From a virus, in the IMG/VR virus record IMGVR_UViG_3300046009_007677, positions 1-22,609 of that record: DNA of 22,609 nt; one strand, given 5' to 3'. A program made the position numbers and the translations under genes. The notes under the pieces are model-generated. The model worked only from the letters and a program-made list of their open reading frames with translations. It was not told the origin of the DNA and did not search any database. Below are positions 1-7,542 of this stretch, in pieces; the first letter of the stretch is position 1, and every line of letters starts with the position of its first letter.

Positions 1-1251
1 GACATCAAACAATGGTTAACTGATATGAATTATTCAGTAGCCAGTAACGGAGCTGTATACCGCAATGATAAGCGAGGATTCTTACCAACCATTCTAGAAA
101 AATGGTTTGATGAGCGTGTTATTTACAAAGATAAGCGTGATACATTTGAGGTAGGAACAGAAGAATATAAATTTTATGATGCCATGCAGTTAACGCAAAA
201 AGTATTGCTTAATTCATTTTATGGTGTGTTAGGATTAAAAACATTTCGATTCTATGATTTAGATAATGCCGGGGCAATTACAGCAGTTGGTCAAAGCATT
301 ATTAAATTCTCAGCAAAAGTTATTAACAACTATTACAAGAAAGAATTAGGAACAGATCACTTTGTTAATGCATCTGGAGATAAAGCTGAGTTTGCATTCT
401 ATACGGATACAGATTCAACGTTTTGTAGCAGCGAACCACTAATTAAACACAGATTCCCGGGATGTAATACTGAGGATGAACAGTTTATGATTGAACAAAC
501 AAATGCAATTGCATCTGAAATTCAGCAAACTGTGAATACCATGTACGATCAATATGCAAAAGTGTTCCACAATACAACTAAACACCGTTTCCAAATCAAG
601 CAAGAATATATTGCTAAATCTGGTTTATGGATTGCCAAGAAAAGATATGCTCAATGGGTTATTTTTAAAGAAGGTAAACCTACGGATAAATTGGATATTA
701 AAGGATTAGATGTTGTAAGATCAAGTTTCCCGGAAGATTTTAAAAAGATCATGAAAGAAACATTGTGGTATATTCTTAAAGGCAAAGACAAACAAACTAC
801 TTCCACATTGATACATGATTTCAAAAGTAACATTAAAAAATCAGAAGTGTTGAATGTAATGAAGAATTCAAGTGTTAAAGAATTATCCAAATACATTCGA
901 GGTCGAAAATCGTTTTCTGGATTTATAAAAGGTACTACGGCACATGCAAAAGCAGCAATCAATTTTAATGATATGCTTTCAACATTGTCAACTGATATTC
1001 TACCAATTAAAGACGGTGAAAAAATCAAATGGGGCTACATGGTAAACAATCCATATGGGTTTGAAACTTTGGCATTGCGAGGCTATCAAGATCCACCGGA
1101 AATAGTTGAGTTTGCAAAACAGTATATTGATCACACTAAAATGTTTACATCTGATTTGAGTAACAAGTTCAATGATTTTTATGCCGCAATGGGTTGGGGA
1201 CAGTTACCGGAAAATAATAACGCTAAAAAGTTCTTTTCATTTGGGAAATAA
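1..1251 (+). CDS. 43: Family B DNA polymerase, C-terminal part (T4 gp43-like), 5' truncated by window
   Basis: This is the palm and thumb portion of a replicative family B DNA polymerase. The reading frame is open from base 1, so the true start lies upstream of the window; the ATG at 25 is internal. Motif B (NSFYG) is encoded from about 211 and catalytic motif C (YTDTDST, with the metal-binding aspartates) from 400. A KKRYAQ stretch (from about 649) matches the conserved KKxY element, and IKGTTAHAKAA resembles the thumb of T4 gp43. The last residues (AKKFFSFGK) look like the short hydrophobic clamp-binding peptide at the gp43 C-terminus. The sliding clamp and clamp-loader genes downstream support a T4-type replisome. 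The exonuclease domain, if present, is outside the window. Confidence 0.95.
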   Translation, partial: DIKQWLTDMNYSVASNGAVYRNDKRGFLPTILEKWFDERVIYKDKRDTFEVGTEEYKFYDAMQLTQKVLLNSFYGVLGLKTFRFYDLDNAGAITAVGQSIIKFSAKVINNYYKKELGTDHFVNASGDKAEFAFYTDTDSTFCSSEPLIKHRFPGCNTEDEQFMIEQTNAIASEIQQTVNTMYDQYAKVFHNTTKHRFQIKQEYIAKSGLWIAKKRYAQWVIFKEGKPTDKLDIKGLDVVRSSFPEDFKKIMKETLWYILKGKDKQTTSTLIHDFKSNIKKSEVLNVMKNSSVKELSKYIRGRKSFSGFIKGTTAHAKAAINFNDMLSTLSTDILPIKDGEKIKWGYMVNNPYGFETLALRGYQDPPEIVEFAKQYIDHTKMFTSDLSNKFNDFYAAMGWGQLPENNNAKKFFSFGK

Positions 1252-1263
1252 GAATAAATTCAT

Positions 1264-1269
1264 TATATT
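1264..1269 (+). promoter_or_regulatory. Putative A/T promoter element (TATATT) before the 1288 gene
   Basis: The 36-base gap after the polymerase contains TTCATTATATTA. It resembles elements before the genes at 7787, 9015, 10752, 11730, 12378 and 15100. The TATATT core lies 18 bases before the ATG, so a -10 role would give a leader of about a dozen bases. No convincing -35 is seen. The role is inferred from recurrence. Confidence 0.35.
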
Positions 1270-1287
1270 AAATAAAAACGGTTATAA

Positions 1288-1731
1288 ATGTACGGAAAGA
1301 AACAGTGGCGTGGCCTAGAGGTAGAAGGACGATATTCAGATATAATGACATTCTTTGTCAGAGATTTAGTTGACAACAAACTAGTTGTAAAAGAATACAA
1401 CGAATATCCACATTATTATTTTACTATTGAATACATGAAACAAATTCATAGTAACGTTAATCCGAAATGCGTATCAATCATTCGAGATATTTTAGATACA
1501 ACTAATTGTGCAATTACAATCGAAGCCGATACGGTTACTTTAAAGAGCATTCCGGTGGACCTAGTTAATAGATGCCACATTATTTATCGCATACAAGATC
1601 CTGCAGTACAACTGCTAAAAGATACCGATACATTAAGTATTGATGCTGGTTGGTATCGTGTTCATCAAATTACCAAGTGTAACATGATGGAAATTAAGCC
1701 AGATAACTATAAATTCGATGAAGAACTATGA
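1288..1731 (+). CDS. Hypothetical protein (147 aa)
   Basis: I do not recognise this protein. It is a soluble, mixed alpha/beta sequence with no signal peptide or membrane segment. It is rich in aromatic and charged residues near the N-terminus (NEYPHYYF at about 38-45) and carries four scattered cysteines without a clear metal motif. It follows the polymerase after a 36-base gap holding a possible promoter element, and its stop overlaps the next start (ATGA at 1728-1731), so it is probably translationally coupled to the QueD-like gene. It may therefore belong with the putative base-modification genes rather than with replication, but nothing in its sequence shows that. Confidence 0.75.
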   Translation: MYGKKQWRGLEVEGRYSDIMTFFVRDLVDNKLVVKEYNEYPHYYFTIEYMKQIHSNVNPKCVSIIRDILDTTNCAITIEADTVTLKSIPVDLVNRCHIIYRIQDPAVQLLKDTDTLSIDAGWYRVHQITKCNMMEIKPDNYKFDEEL

Positions 1732-2078
1732 AATATAGTGTAGTAGTAACATTTAGCATCGAAGGCTTTCACAATTGGCCAGATGCAAAAGAAGTATTCC
1801 CAGAAGTAGCATTCCTATCAGATCGACACCGTCATATGTTTGGATTCCGTTGTTATGCAACAGTAACACATACAGATCGAGATGAAGAATTTATTTTGTT
1901 AAACCGAAAGATACAAAAATCGCTTCGAATTGGTTTCTCAAAGGAATCAACTAATGTATTAGAATTTGGTTCTATGTCATGTGAAATGATTGGTGAGTGG
2001 TTGCTAGAAGCATTTTCATCTTTGTATAAAGTTGAAGTTTGGGAAGATTGGGAAAACGGAGCAATAATTGAAAGATAA
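1728..2078 (+). CDS. QueD / 6-pyruvoyl-tetrahydropterin synthase-like T-fold protein
   Basis: The 116 aa product matches the layout of the tetrahydropterin synthase/QueD family, whose members act on a GTP-derived pterin in queuosine, 7-deazaguanine and pterin synthesis. The N-terminal strand ends in GFH (H15), followed by RHRHMF (H34, H36); together these look like the three zinc histidines. The C-terminus has the family-like helix GSMSCEMIGEWLLEAF and strand KVEVWED with E106, at the position of the pterin-binding glutamate. The cysteine that QueD carries four residues before the first HxH histidine is absent (L30 here), so the chemistry may differ or be lost. It overlaps its upstream neighbour by four bases and sits one gene from a DpdA-like transglycosylase, consistent with 7-deazaguanine metabolism. 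Family assignment is from pattern matching by eye. Confidence 0.65.
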   Translation: MKYSVVVTFSIEGFHNWPDAKEVFPEVAFLSDRHRHMFGFRCYATVTHTDRDEEFILLNRKIQKSLRIGFSKESTNVLEFGSMSCEMIGEWLLEAFSSLYKVEVWEDWENGAIIER

Positions 2079-2079
2079 T

Positions 2080-3282
2080 ATGAGAAAAGTATTTTACTTT
2101 GGGCTAGAACCCCTTAAGGCTCGATATACTTACCAATTGAGTAAGGAATGGATGCCAGCCACATTTGCGCCGTATAAAACAGCCGGCGAATTAGAATTTA
2201 TCGATATTCCAGGAGATTTCGATCCAGACCAGCAAATTAAAGTTGGAGCTGTGTTAGATGCAGTTGGTCGAGGTAAATTTGCTATGAGTCAATGTAGCAA
2301 TTTCTTAGACATGATTAATAACGATCAAGTTAAAGATGGCGATGTAATCTTCCTGCAGGATTATTGGACTCCGGGAATGGATGCAATTTGGTATGCATTA
2401 GATTTGTATGGCATCAAAGTTAAAGTTTATGCAATGATCCATGCACAAAGTGTTGACGAGTATGATTTTACTTGGCCGATGCGTAACTGGATGCGTCATT
2501 ATGAATTAGGCTTAGATGAACGAATGACAGCAATCTTTGTTGGATCTACAATTCATAGAGACCAATTACGTCAAGCAGGATTTAAAGCACCAATCCATGT
2601 AGTATCATTGCCATTGCATCATGCCATGACTTTGGCTAAATTGCCTAATTATTCAGACGCATTACAACATGGTTTGATTAAAAAGAAAAACAAAGTAGTA
2701 TTTTCAAGTCGATTAGACAAAGAAAAAAATCCATTCTTCATGTTGCAAGTTGCTGAGGAATTCTTAGAAAATATGCCAAACTATACATGGCACGTGACAA
2801 CTTCCGGTAAATCATTCAAATCAATGTTGCCAGGTGTAATTGAAGAAATGAATGCTTTAGCCCAAAGACAACCTAGATTCAAATTGTTAAGCAATCTAAC
2901 AAAAGAAGAATATTACACGGAATTAGCAACTGCAAAGATTCAATTCAATAGTTCATTGCAAGATTATGTATCATGGACCGTATTAGAATCCACAGCATTT
3001 GGTTGCGATGTTGTATTTCCAAATTTTAGATCGTTTCCAGAATTTATTCCAGCACATCAAATGTATCAACCATTCCAAGTACAAGATGCGGTAAACACAT
3101 TAATGAATTGTATATTTAAACTAGAGATTTCTAGTGCAACTTATAATTTTGCAGAAATTGCAGATATTGGCCGAAGAATGGAGGCATACATTATTGCAAA
3201 TGATTATCAACAAGAAATCAATGTTTGGCACGAGCTGGAATATTGTAAATATTTATTAAAACAACAAGGTTACAATGAGTAA
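2080..3282 (+). CDS. GT4-like (GT-B fold) glycosyltransferase inside the replication block
   Basis: The 400 aa protein looks like a retaining GT-B glycosyltransferase. The second Rossmann half begins with KVVFSSRLDKEKNPF (about 205-219), the typical start of the GT4 donor-binding domain, and is followed near 298-321 by a VLESTAFGCDVV segment and FRSFPEFIP, which occupy the position of the donor-binding E-x7-E region. The N-terminal half (FGLEPLKARYTYQL) would bind the acceptor. I chose ATG 2080, one base after the upstream stop, over a TTG at 2068 inside the upstream gene. It lies between the QueD-like and DpdA-like genes, away from the glycan cluster at 12-22 kb. That placement suggests a DNA-base or nucleotide acceptor, but the substrate is not shown by the sequence. 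Confidence 0.8.
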   Translation: MRKVFYFGLEPLKARYTYQLSKEWMPATFAPYKTAGELEFIDIPGDFDPDQQIKVGAVLDAVGRGKFAMSQCSNFLDMINNDQVKDGDVIFLQDYWTPGMDAIWYALDLYGIKVKVYAMIHAQSVDEYDFTWPMRNWMRHYELGLDERMTAIFVGSTIHRDQLRQAGFKAPIHVVSLPLHHAMTLAKLPNYSDALQHGLIKKKNKVVFSSRLDKEKNPFFMLQVAEEFLENMPNYTWHVTTSGKSFKSMLPGVIEEMNALAQRQPRFKLLSNLTKEEYYTELATAKIQFNSSLQDYVSWTVLESTAFGCDVVFPNFRSFPEFIPAHQMYQPFQVQDAVNTLMNCIFKLEISSATYNFAEIADIGRRMEAYIIANDYQQEINVWHELEYCKYLLKQQGYNE

Positions 3283-4528
3283 AAAGTTTATTTACTACCC
3301 ATCACTGTCAGCAGGATCGATGGTCTCAGCCTTTAAAAAGGACACAAAGTTTACCGATGGTACTACGATGCGTTTCTTTTCAAAAGAATATCCTGAGGAA
3401 TGGAGGCATCCATATTTTCTAATCACAGCTGGTCACCATTATAAGAAAATGGACTTCCGTCAGCAAATGGGATTAGATGATGAAGTATTAGTGTTTGGTG
3501 ATTCTGGAGGATTCCAAATTGCAACCGGAGCATTGAAATGGGATTCAACAATTCGCGAAAAGATCTTTCATTGGTTAGAAGCCAATAGTGATGTTGCAGC
3601 AAATTTAGATATTCCACCACGAGTAACATTTGAAAATAGATTCCAAGATTCTATGGATATTTCATTTGATAACTTTAAATGGTTTGAGAAACATCAATCA
3701 GGTAAAACTAAATTCCTGAATGTGATTCAAGGAACATACAGTGAGGAATACAATACATGGTATCATAAATTCAAAGATTTTGATTTTAATGGTTGGTGTA
3801 TTGGAGGTCCTAAAAAATTAGTTGACTTCATGTATGTGGTTGCATTAATGTTGAAAGAACGTGAATTTGAAAAGAAACATGTAGAATTCATACATTTACT
3901 AGGAATAAGCAAAATATCAGATTTCTTTATTTTGTCAACCTTGCAAAAGTTATTGAATGAGTTAACTGATGGCAGAGTTCAATTGTCTACGGATTCATCA
4001 TCTCCAGGTCAATATCCAGTATATGGAACATATCTTCATTCAACAAATTATAAAACACAAACCTTTACGGAATTGTATTTTCCTAAGAATGCTGAGTATC
4101 GTAGAAAATCTCATGCTAGACAAGGCAAAGAAGGTGAAATTACAATTGACAAAACAAAACATGTACCTTGCAGTATAGAATGTCCAGCATGTCGTGATTT
4201 TACATATGAATACTTAGGTGGAAAAACACCAGAAGGATTGTGTCGTAATTCACAAGAAGGAATGCCTAGAATGGTTGTGCATAACACTCACTTGTATGTT
4301 AATATGGCAAAAGATGTTGACAAACTAGTTGATAGTCATGTGGAATTGTTGGAAACTGCTATCCCAAGTGAATTATTCAATGTGATTCTTTCACTACATG
4401 AAATGTTTGCAGATCCAGACAAAGCTATGCAAATATACTCAACATATGTTAAAACATATAAAAAATTCGGAGGCGATTCTATATCAACAACGGATGCCGA
4501 AAACTTTAATAAATACTTTAAATTTTAA
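3275..4528 (+). CDS. dpdA: 7-deazaguanine DNA transglycosylase, TGT-like (DpdA family)
   Basis: This 417 aa protein has the tRNA-guanine transglycosylase fold signatures: GDSGGFQ (75-81, D76 as the expected proton-handling aspartate), LNVIQGT (148-154), CIGG (175-178), HLLGIS (207-212), and STDSSSPGQ with D240 as the likely nucleophile. A zinc site follows: C299, C303 and C306, plus the histidine of VHNTH (H336). In tRNA enzymes the spacing is CxCxxC; here it is CxxxCxxC. Phage and bacterial DpdA proteins use this fold to swap guanine for a 7-deazaguanine in DNA. The start overlaps the glycosyltransferase gene by eight bases, and the gene sits just before the sliding clamp. A tRNA-modifying role is the main alternative, but the phage replication context and the neighbouring QueD-like gene favour DNA. 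Confidence 0.82.
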   Translation: MSKKFIYYPSLSAGSMVSAFKKDTKFTDGTTMRFFSKEYPEEWRHPYFLITAGHHYKKMDFRQQMGLDDEVLVFGDSGGFQIATGALKWDSTIREKIFHWLEANSDVAANLDIPPRVTFENRFQDSMDISFDNFKWFEKHQSGKTKFLNVIQGTYSEEYNTWYHKFKDFDFNGWCIGGPKKLVDFMYVVALMLKEREFEKKHVEFIHLLGISKISDFFILSTLQKLLNELTDGRVQLSTDSSSPGQYPVYGTYLHSTNYKTQTFTELYFPKNAEYRRKSHARQGKEGEITIDKTKHVPCSIECPACRDFTYEYLGGKTPEGLCRNSQEGMPRMVVHNTHLYVNMAKDVDKLVDSHVELLETAIPSELFNVILSLHEMFADPDKAMQIYSTYVKTYKKFGGDSISTTDAENFNKYFKF

Positions 4529-4540
4529 TCAAATAATAAA

Positions 4541-5248
4541 ATGGAAAAAAGCAAATTACAATCATTCATCAATCGCTACTATTTGGCAGGGAATTGTGAA
4601 GCAGTTATTTTAAAAGAAGATACATCGGGAATCAATTGTGAATTGATTGATATGGATCAAACCGTTGTAGGTAAAATTCAATGGAAAACAACTCCATTCA
4701 TGAAAGGTTCATTAGGAATCAATCATACCGGAACATTGACAAAGATGCTAGGAGCATTGGGTGAAAACATCAATATTGATGTAAAAGATTCATCTGGTAA
4801 GAATTATGCAATGAAAATTACAGAAGGCAATACTCAAGTAACTTTCATGTTAGCGGATACCACAGTTATTCCAGCAGTGCCAACTATCAATGCTGAGCCT
4901 GATTATGTTGTAACGATTCCAGTAAATGATGAATTCATTAACAAATTTATCAAAGCCAAAAATGCAATTCCAGATGCAAAGAATTTTGCAATTCAAGTTC
5001 AAAACGGCAAAATCAAATTCATCATCAATTATTCCACAGTGAATGCTGATAATATTTCATTTGAAATGGATGGCGGTAAAGATCCAATCGAGCCAATTTG
5101 TTTCTCAGCTGACAAACTCAAAGAAATTTTAGTTGCAAATAAAGGCGATGCTGGCCAATTGCATATCTCAACCGAAGGATTGGCTAGAATCAATTTCTCA
5201 GGTGCTGATTTCGATTCAACTTATTGGTTAGTTCAATTACAAAACTAA
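4541..5248 (+). CDS. 45: Sliding clamp, DNA polymerase processivity factor (T4 gp45-like)
   Basis: The 235 aa product is close to the length of T4 gp45 (228 aa) and has the look of a two-domain clamp of repeated beta-sheet units. The pattern runs from an N-terminal helix (SKLQSFINRYYLAG) through a central FMLADTTVIPAVP linker to a C-terminal half ending in an edge strand (STYWLVQLQN). Sequence similarity to T4 gp45 is low, so the call rests on length, fold-like pattern, and position beside the polymerase, gp44 and gp62 genes. It would form a ring on DNA that tethers the polymerase through its C-terminal hydrophobic peptide. It starts 12 bases after dpdA, without a Shine-Dalgarno sequence. Confidence 0.8.
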   Translation: MEKSKLQSFINRYYLAGNCEAVILKEDTSGINCELIDMDQTVVGKIQWKTTPFMKGSLGINHTGTLTKMLGALGENINIDVKDSSGKNYAMKITEGNTQVTFMLADTTVIPAVPTINAEPDYVVTIPVNDEFINKFIKAKNAIPDAKNFAIQVQNGKIKFIINYSTVNADNISFEMDGGKDPIEPICFSADKLKEILVANKGDAGQLHISTEGLARINFSGADFDSTYWLVQLQN

Positions 5249-5249
5249 T

Positions 5250-5678
5250 ATGCAAGTACGAGTAAAAAAATTACATCCAGACGCAGTTATCCCTAGTTAT
5301 GCAAAAGCTGGGGATGCTGGAATGGATCTAACTGCAACTGCTATGGAAAAAGATGACCATGGCAATATTACATATAGCACAGGATTAGCAATTGAGATTC
5401 CGCAAGGACATGTAGGATTAATATTTCCTAGATCATCAAATAGCAAAACTGATTTATATTTAACTAATCACGTAGGCGTCATAGACTCAGGATATCGTGG
5501 TGAGATTATGTTTAAATTTCGACCAGTAAATGGCTTATTAAACGCAACAATCTATCATCCAGGTGATCGAGTAGGACAATTATTAATATTACCATATCCG
5601 CAAATCGAAATAGCAGAATCAGAAAACTTATCTGATACTGACCGAGGCGAAGGAGGATTTGGATCAACAGGTAAATAA
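5250..5678 (+). CDS. dut: Deoxyuridine 5'-triphosphate nucleotidohydrolase (dUTPase)
   Basis: This is a complete trimeric-type dUTPase of 142 aa, which hydrolyses dUTP to dUMP and pyrophosphate and so keeps uracil out of phage DNA. All five conserved motifs are present in order: AGDAGMDL (20-27), PRSS (60-63), GVIDSGYRGE (76-85, with the catalytic aspartate and tyrosine), GDRVGQL (105-111), and the glycine-rich C-terminal arm RGEGGFGSTG (132-141). It begins one base after the clamp stop and ends one base before the gp44 ATG, so it belongs to the replication operon. An AGGAGG near its 3' end is coding sequence for the C-terminal arm. Confidence 0.97.
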   Translation: MQVRVKKLHPDAVIPSYAKAGDAGMDLTATAMEKDDHGNITYSTGLAIEIPQGHVGLIFPRSSNSKTDLYLTNHVGVIDSGYRGEIMFKFRPVNGLLNATIYHPGDRVGQLLILPYPQIEIAESENLSDTDRGEGGFGSTGK

Positions 5679-5679
5679 C

Positions 5680-6606
5680 ATGTACGGAAACACAGAAAAT
5701 ACGTTGTGGGTTGAATCATTTCGCCCAAGCACATTAGAAGGATATATTGGAAATGAACATATCATTGAAAAAGTTGGTATCTTTATCAATAATGGCGATG
5801 TTCCTCACTTATTGTTTTACGGTCCGGCAGGCACGGGTAAGACCACGTTGGCAAAAATCATTGCCGGCAGTGTGGACGCCGATGTCATGTATATAAATGC
5901 ATCAGATGAAAACTCAGTAGACGCAGTTCGAGACAAGATCAAAAGATATGCATCGACAGTAGGATTTCGTCGTTGGAAAATCATTATTCTAGATGAAAGT
6001 GATTATTTAACACCGAATGCTCAAGCAGCACTTCGTAATTTGATGGAGACATATAGCAAAACAACTCGTTTTATTTTAACATGCAACTATGTTGAAAAGA
6101 TTATTGACCCAATTCAATCACGTTGTCAAACATTTGCAATTACACCGCCAAATAAAACAGATGTAGCAAAACGATTAGTTACAGTGTTGCAAGAAAATGG
6201 AGTTGAATTTGATATCAAAGATGTTGCTGCAATAATCAATGCATCATATCCAGATATTCGTCGAGCTATCAATGCCGCACAAGCATCTGTAGTTAATGGT
6301 AAATTGCAATTGGATAAGGCAAGTGCAATTCAAGCAAATTATCTAACTGAAGTACTCGATGTGTTGAAAAATGCTAAAGATAAGAAAGCGGCATTTACCA
6401 AAATTCGTCAAATTATTGCTGATAGCAAAGTTAGAGATTTTACGCCAATGTACACATTCTTGTATGATAGCTTAGATGAGTTTGCTCACGGACATATTGC
6501 ACCATGCATTTTGATCATAGCAGAATCTCAATTTAAAGATGCTAGCGTGGTTGACAAAGAAATCAACATCATGGCTATGTTTGTAAATTTATTGGGAGAA
6601 ATATGA
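5680..6606 (+). CDS. 44: Clamp loader large subunit, AAA+ ATPase (T4 gp44-like)
   Basis: This 308 aa AAA+ protein loads the sliding clamp onto primer-template DNA using ATP. It has Walker A GPAGTGKTT (48-56), Walker B IIILDESDYL (101-110), a sensor-like FILTCNY (131-137), and the SRC motif (147-149) with the arginine finger that completes the neighbouring subunit's site. A lid segment (YPDIRRAINAAQ) and a helical C-terminal collar follow. T4 gp44 is 319 aa. A TTG at 5659 would give a longer product but lies inside dut; ATG 5680 gives the usual N-terminus (LWVESFRP close to the start). Confidence 0.95.
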   Translation: MYGNTENTLWVESFRPSTLEGYIGNEHIIEKVGIFINNGDVPHLLFYGPAGTGKTTLAKIIAGSVDADVMYINASDENSVDAVRDKIKRYASTVGFRRWKIIILDESDYLTPNAQAALRNLMETYSKTTRFILTCNYVEKIIDPIQSRCQTFAITPPNKTDVAKRLVTVLQENGVEFDIKDVAAIINASYPDIRRAINAAQASVVNGKLQLDKASAIQANYLTEVLDVLKNAKDKKAAFTKIRQIIADSKVRDFTPMYTFLYDSLDEFAHGHIAPCILIIAESQFKDASVVDKEINIMAMFVNLLGEI

Positions 6607-6650
6607 GTATACAATTAAAGCAAAAAAATAATGTCAGCACCATATTATAA
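6603..6650 (+). other. Possible 15-codon mini-ORF overlapping the gp44 stop
   Basis: An ATG at 6603 overlaps the gp44 stop (ATGA) and opens a 15-residue frame (MSIQLKQKNNVSTIL) ending at 6650, past the next gene's ATG at 6631. It crosses a run of seven A residues at about 6624-6630. It may be a coupling mini-cistron, a frameshift-joined N-terminus of the next gene, or chance. Confidence 0.2.
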
Positions 6651-6843
6651 ATCTAATATAACAATTGTTTTTAAAACTTCTAATCGCAGCAATGCTCGAA
6701 CTAAAATGAAAACATTTAGGAATAAAAGCATTGATGATGTGTTAGAAAAGAAATTGCCAGGAATTCCTGACACTGCAATTATATTAGAAATGGGAATTGG
6801 CGGAATATTCGAAGAAAAATATAAACTTAAGTATAAACTATAA
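6631..6843 (+). CDS. Small hypothetical protein (70 aa)
   Basis: I do not recognise this small basic protein. It has an N-terminal strand-like segment (NITIVFK), then a highly charged stretch rich in Arg and Lys, then a short conserved-looking end (GIPDTAIILEMGIGGIFEEKYKLKYKL, quoted in parts: GIPDTAIILEMGIGG and FEEKYKLKYKL). No signal peptide, membrane segment or cysteine is present. It lies between the two clamp-loader subunit genes, 24 bases after gp44 and two bases before the gp62-like gene, so it is co-transcribed with them. A small nucleic-acid-binding or regulatory role would fit the charge but is a guess. Confidence 0.6.
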   Translation: MSAPYYKSNITIVFKTSNRSNARTKMKTFRNKSIDDVLEKKLPGIPDTAIILEMGIGGIFEEKYKLKYKL

Positions 6844-6845
6844 AC

Positions 6846-7298
6846 ATGGCGGACGAGAAAAAGGGTGCAACAATTTTTGATTTCATTGACGGAGTAACAC
6901 ACAAAAAGAAAGAATGGAGCAAATGGTCCGAAACGGATCAATCAAAATTTGCTCCATACATTGTTAACAGATGGTTATCTATGCGTCAGGACTTGACAGA
7001 AATTATTAATGAGTTACAAACATATACAATCGGATTGTTACGACCAAAAGAAACATATCGTCTTTACTATGAATTCCTGCCAACTAGCAAAGGGTTTGCA
7101 AAATACATAAAAGGCAAAAAAGACGAAAAGTTTTCAGACAAATTAATCGCACAGGTAGCAGAGCATTACAGCATTGGTAAATCAGAAGCATCAGACTACG
7201 TGGAATTAATGGATCAAACAAGTTGCACCCGTCTGCTAGGTTTATATGGATATACTGAAAGTGAAATAAAAACAATGATTAAAGGAGTAAAAAAATGA
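6846..7298 (+). CDS. 62: Clamp loader small subunit (T4 gp62-like)
   Basis: The 150 aa product resembles the gp62 proteins of marine T4-like phages, the non-ATPase subunit that forms the clamp loader with gp44. Features I recognise are an N-terminal FDFIDGVTHKKKEW segment, a conserved FAPYIVNRWLSM block (35-46), and a middle block FLPTSKGFAKYIKGKK (77-92). The rest is helical with a charged tail. T4 gp62 is longer (187 aa) and quite divergent, so the call rests on the environmental relatives and the position downstream of gp44. It overlaps the next gene by four bases (ATGA), and its 3' end (AAAGGAG at 7281-7287) carries that gene's ribosome binding site. Confidence 0.68.
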   Translation: MADEKKGATIFDFIDGVTHKKKEWSKWSETDQSKFAPYIVNRWLSMRQDLTEIINELQTYTIGLLRPKETYRLYYEFLPTSKGFAKYIKGKKDEKFSDKLIAQVAEHYSIGKSEASDYVELMDQTSCTRLLGLYGYTESEIKTMIKGVKK

Positions 7299-7540
7299 CA
7301 CCAGAACAATTTACCTACTGGTTGCAAGGATTTATAGAATTAAGCAACCCAACCCATTTAACTACTAGACAGCTTGAAATCGTAAAAGATCATCTAGCAT
7401 CAGTATTTGATAAAAAAACACCAGACCGAAATACGGTTGGATGGACTCCAGAATGGCCGGTAATGCCAGGAACAACTGCACCTGTAGGTCCATATACATA
7501 TCCATCGATATCGGATCCACGGACAACAATAATTTGTTAA
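7295..7540 (+). CDS. Small phage hypothetical protein with YWLQGF motif (81 aa)
   Basis: The N-terminus (MTPEQFTYWLQGFIEL, then LTTRQLEIVKDHL) matches a small conserved phage protein family that I have seen under hypothetical names; its function is unknown to me. Two short helices (about 3-18 and 23-38) are followed by a proline-rich, probably disordered tail with an IIC end. It has one of the clearest Shine-Dalgarno sequences in the window, AAAGGAG seven bases before the ATG, lying within the upstream gp62-like gene. Two bases separate it from the next gene. Confidence 0.7.
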   Translation: MTPEQFTYWLQGFIELSNPTHLTTRQLEIVKDHLASVFDKKTPDRNTVGWTPEWPVMPGTTAPVGPYTYPSISDPRTTIIC

Positions 7541-7542
7541 TC

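Noticed and set aside
651-1028. 125-residue open frame on the minus strand inside the polymerase gene
   Set aside because: It lies fully antisense to motif-bearing polymerase sequence, has no start signal, and resembles no family.
2068-2079. TTG start extending the 2080 glycosyltransferase
   Set aside because: It lies inside the upstream gene and adds only four residues; ATG 2080 directly after the stop is better.
3969-4178. 69-residue plus-strand frame within dpdA
   Set aside because: It is out of frame with, and fully inside, a gene with clear TGT-family motifs.
5651-5656. AGGAGG as a Shine-Dalgarno site for gp44
   Set aside because: It encodes the glycine arm of dUTPase, is two bases from a TTG and over 20 from the ATG at 5680, so the spacing fits neither start.
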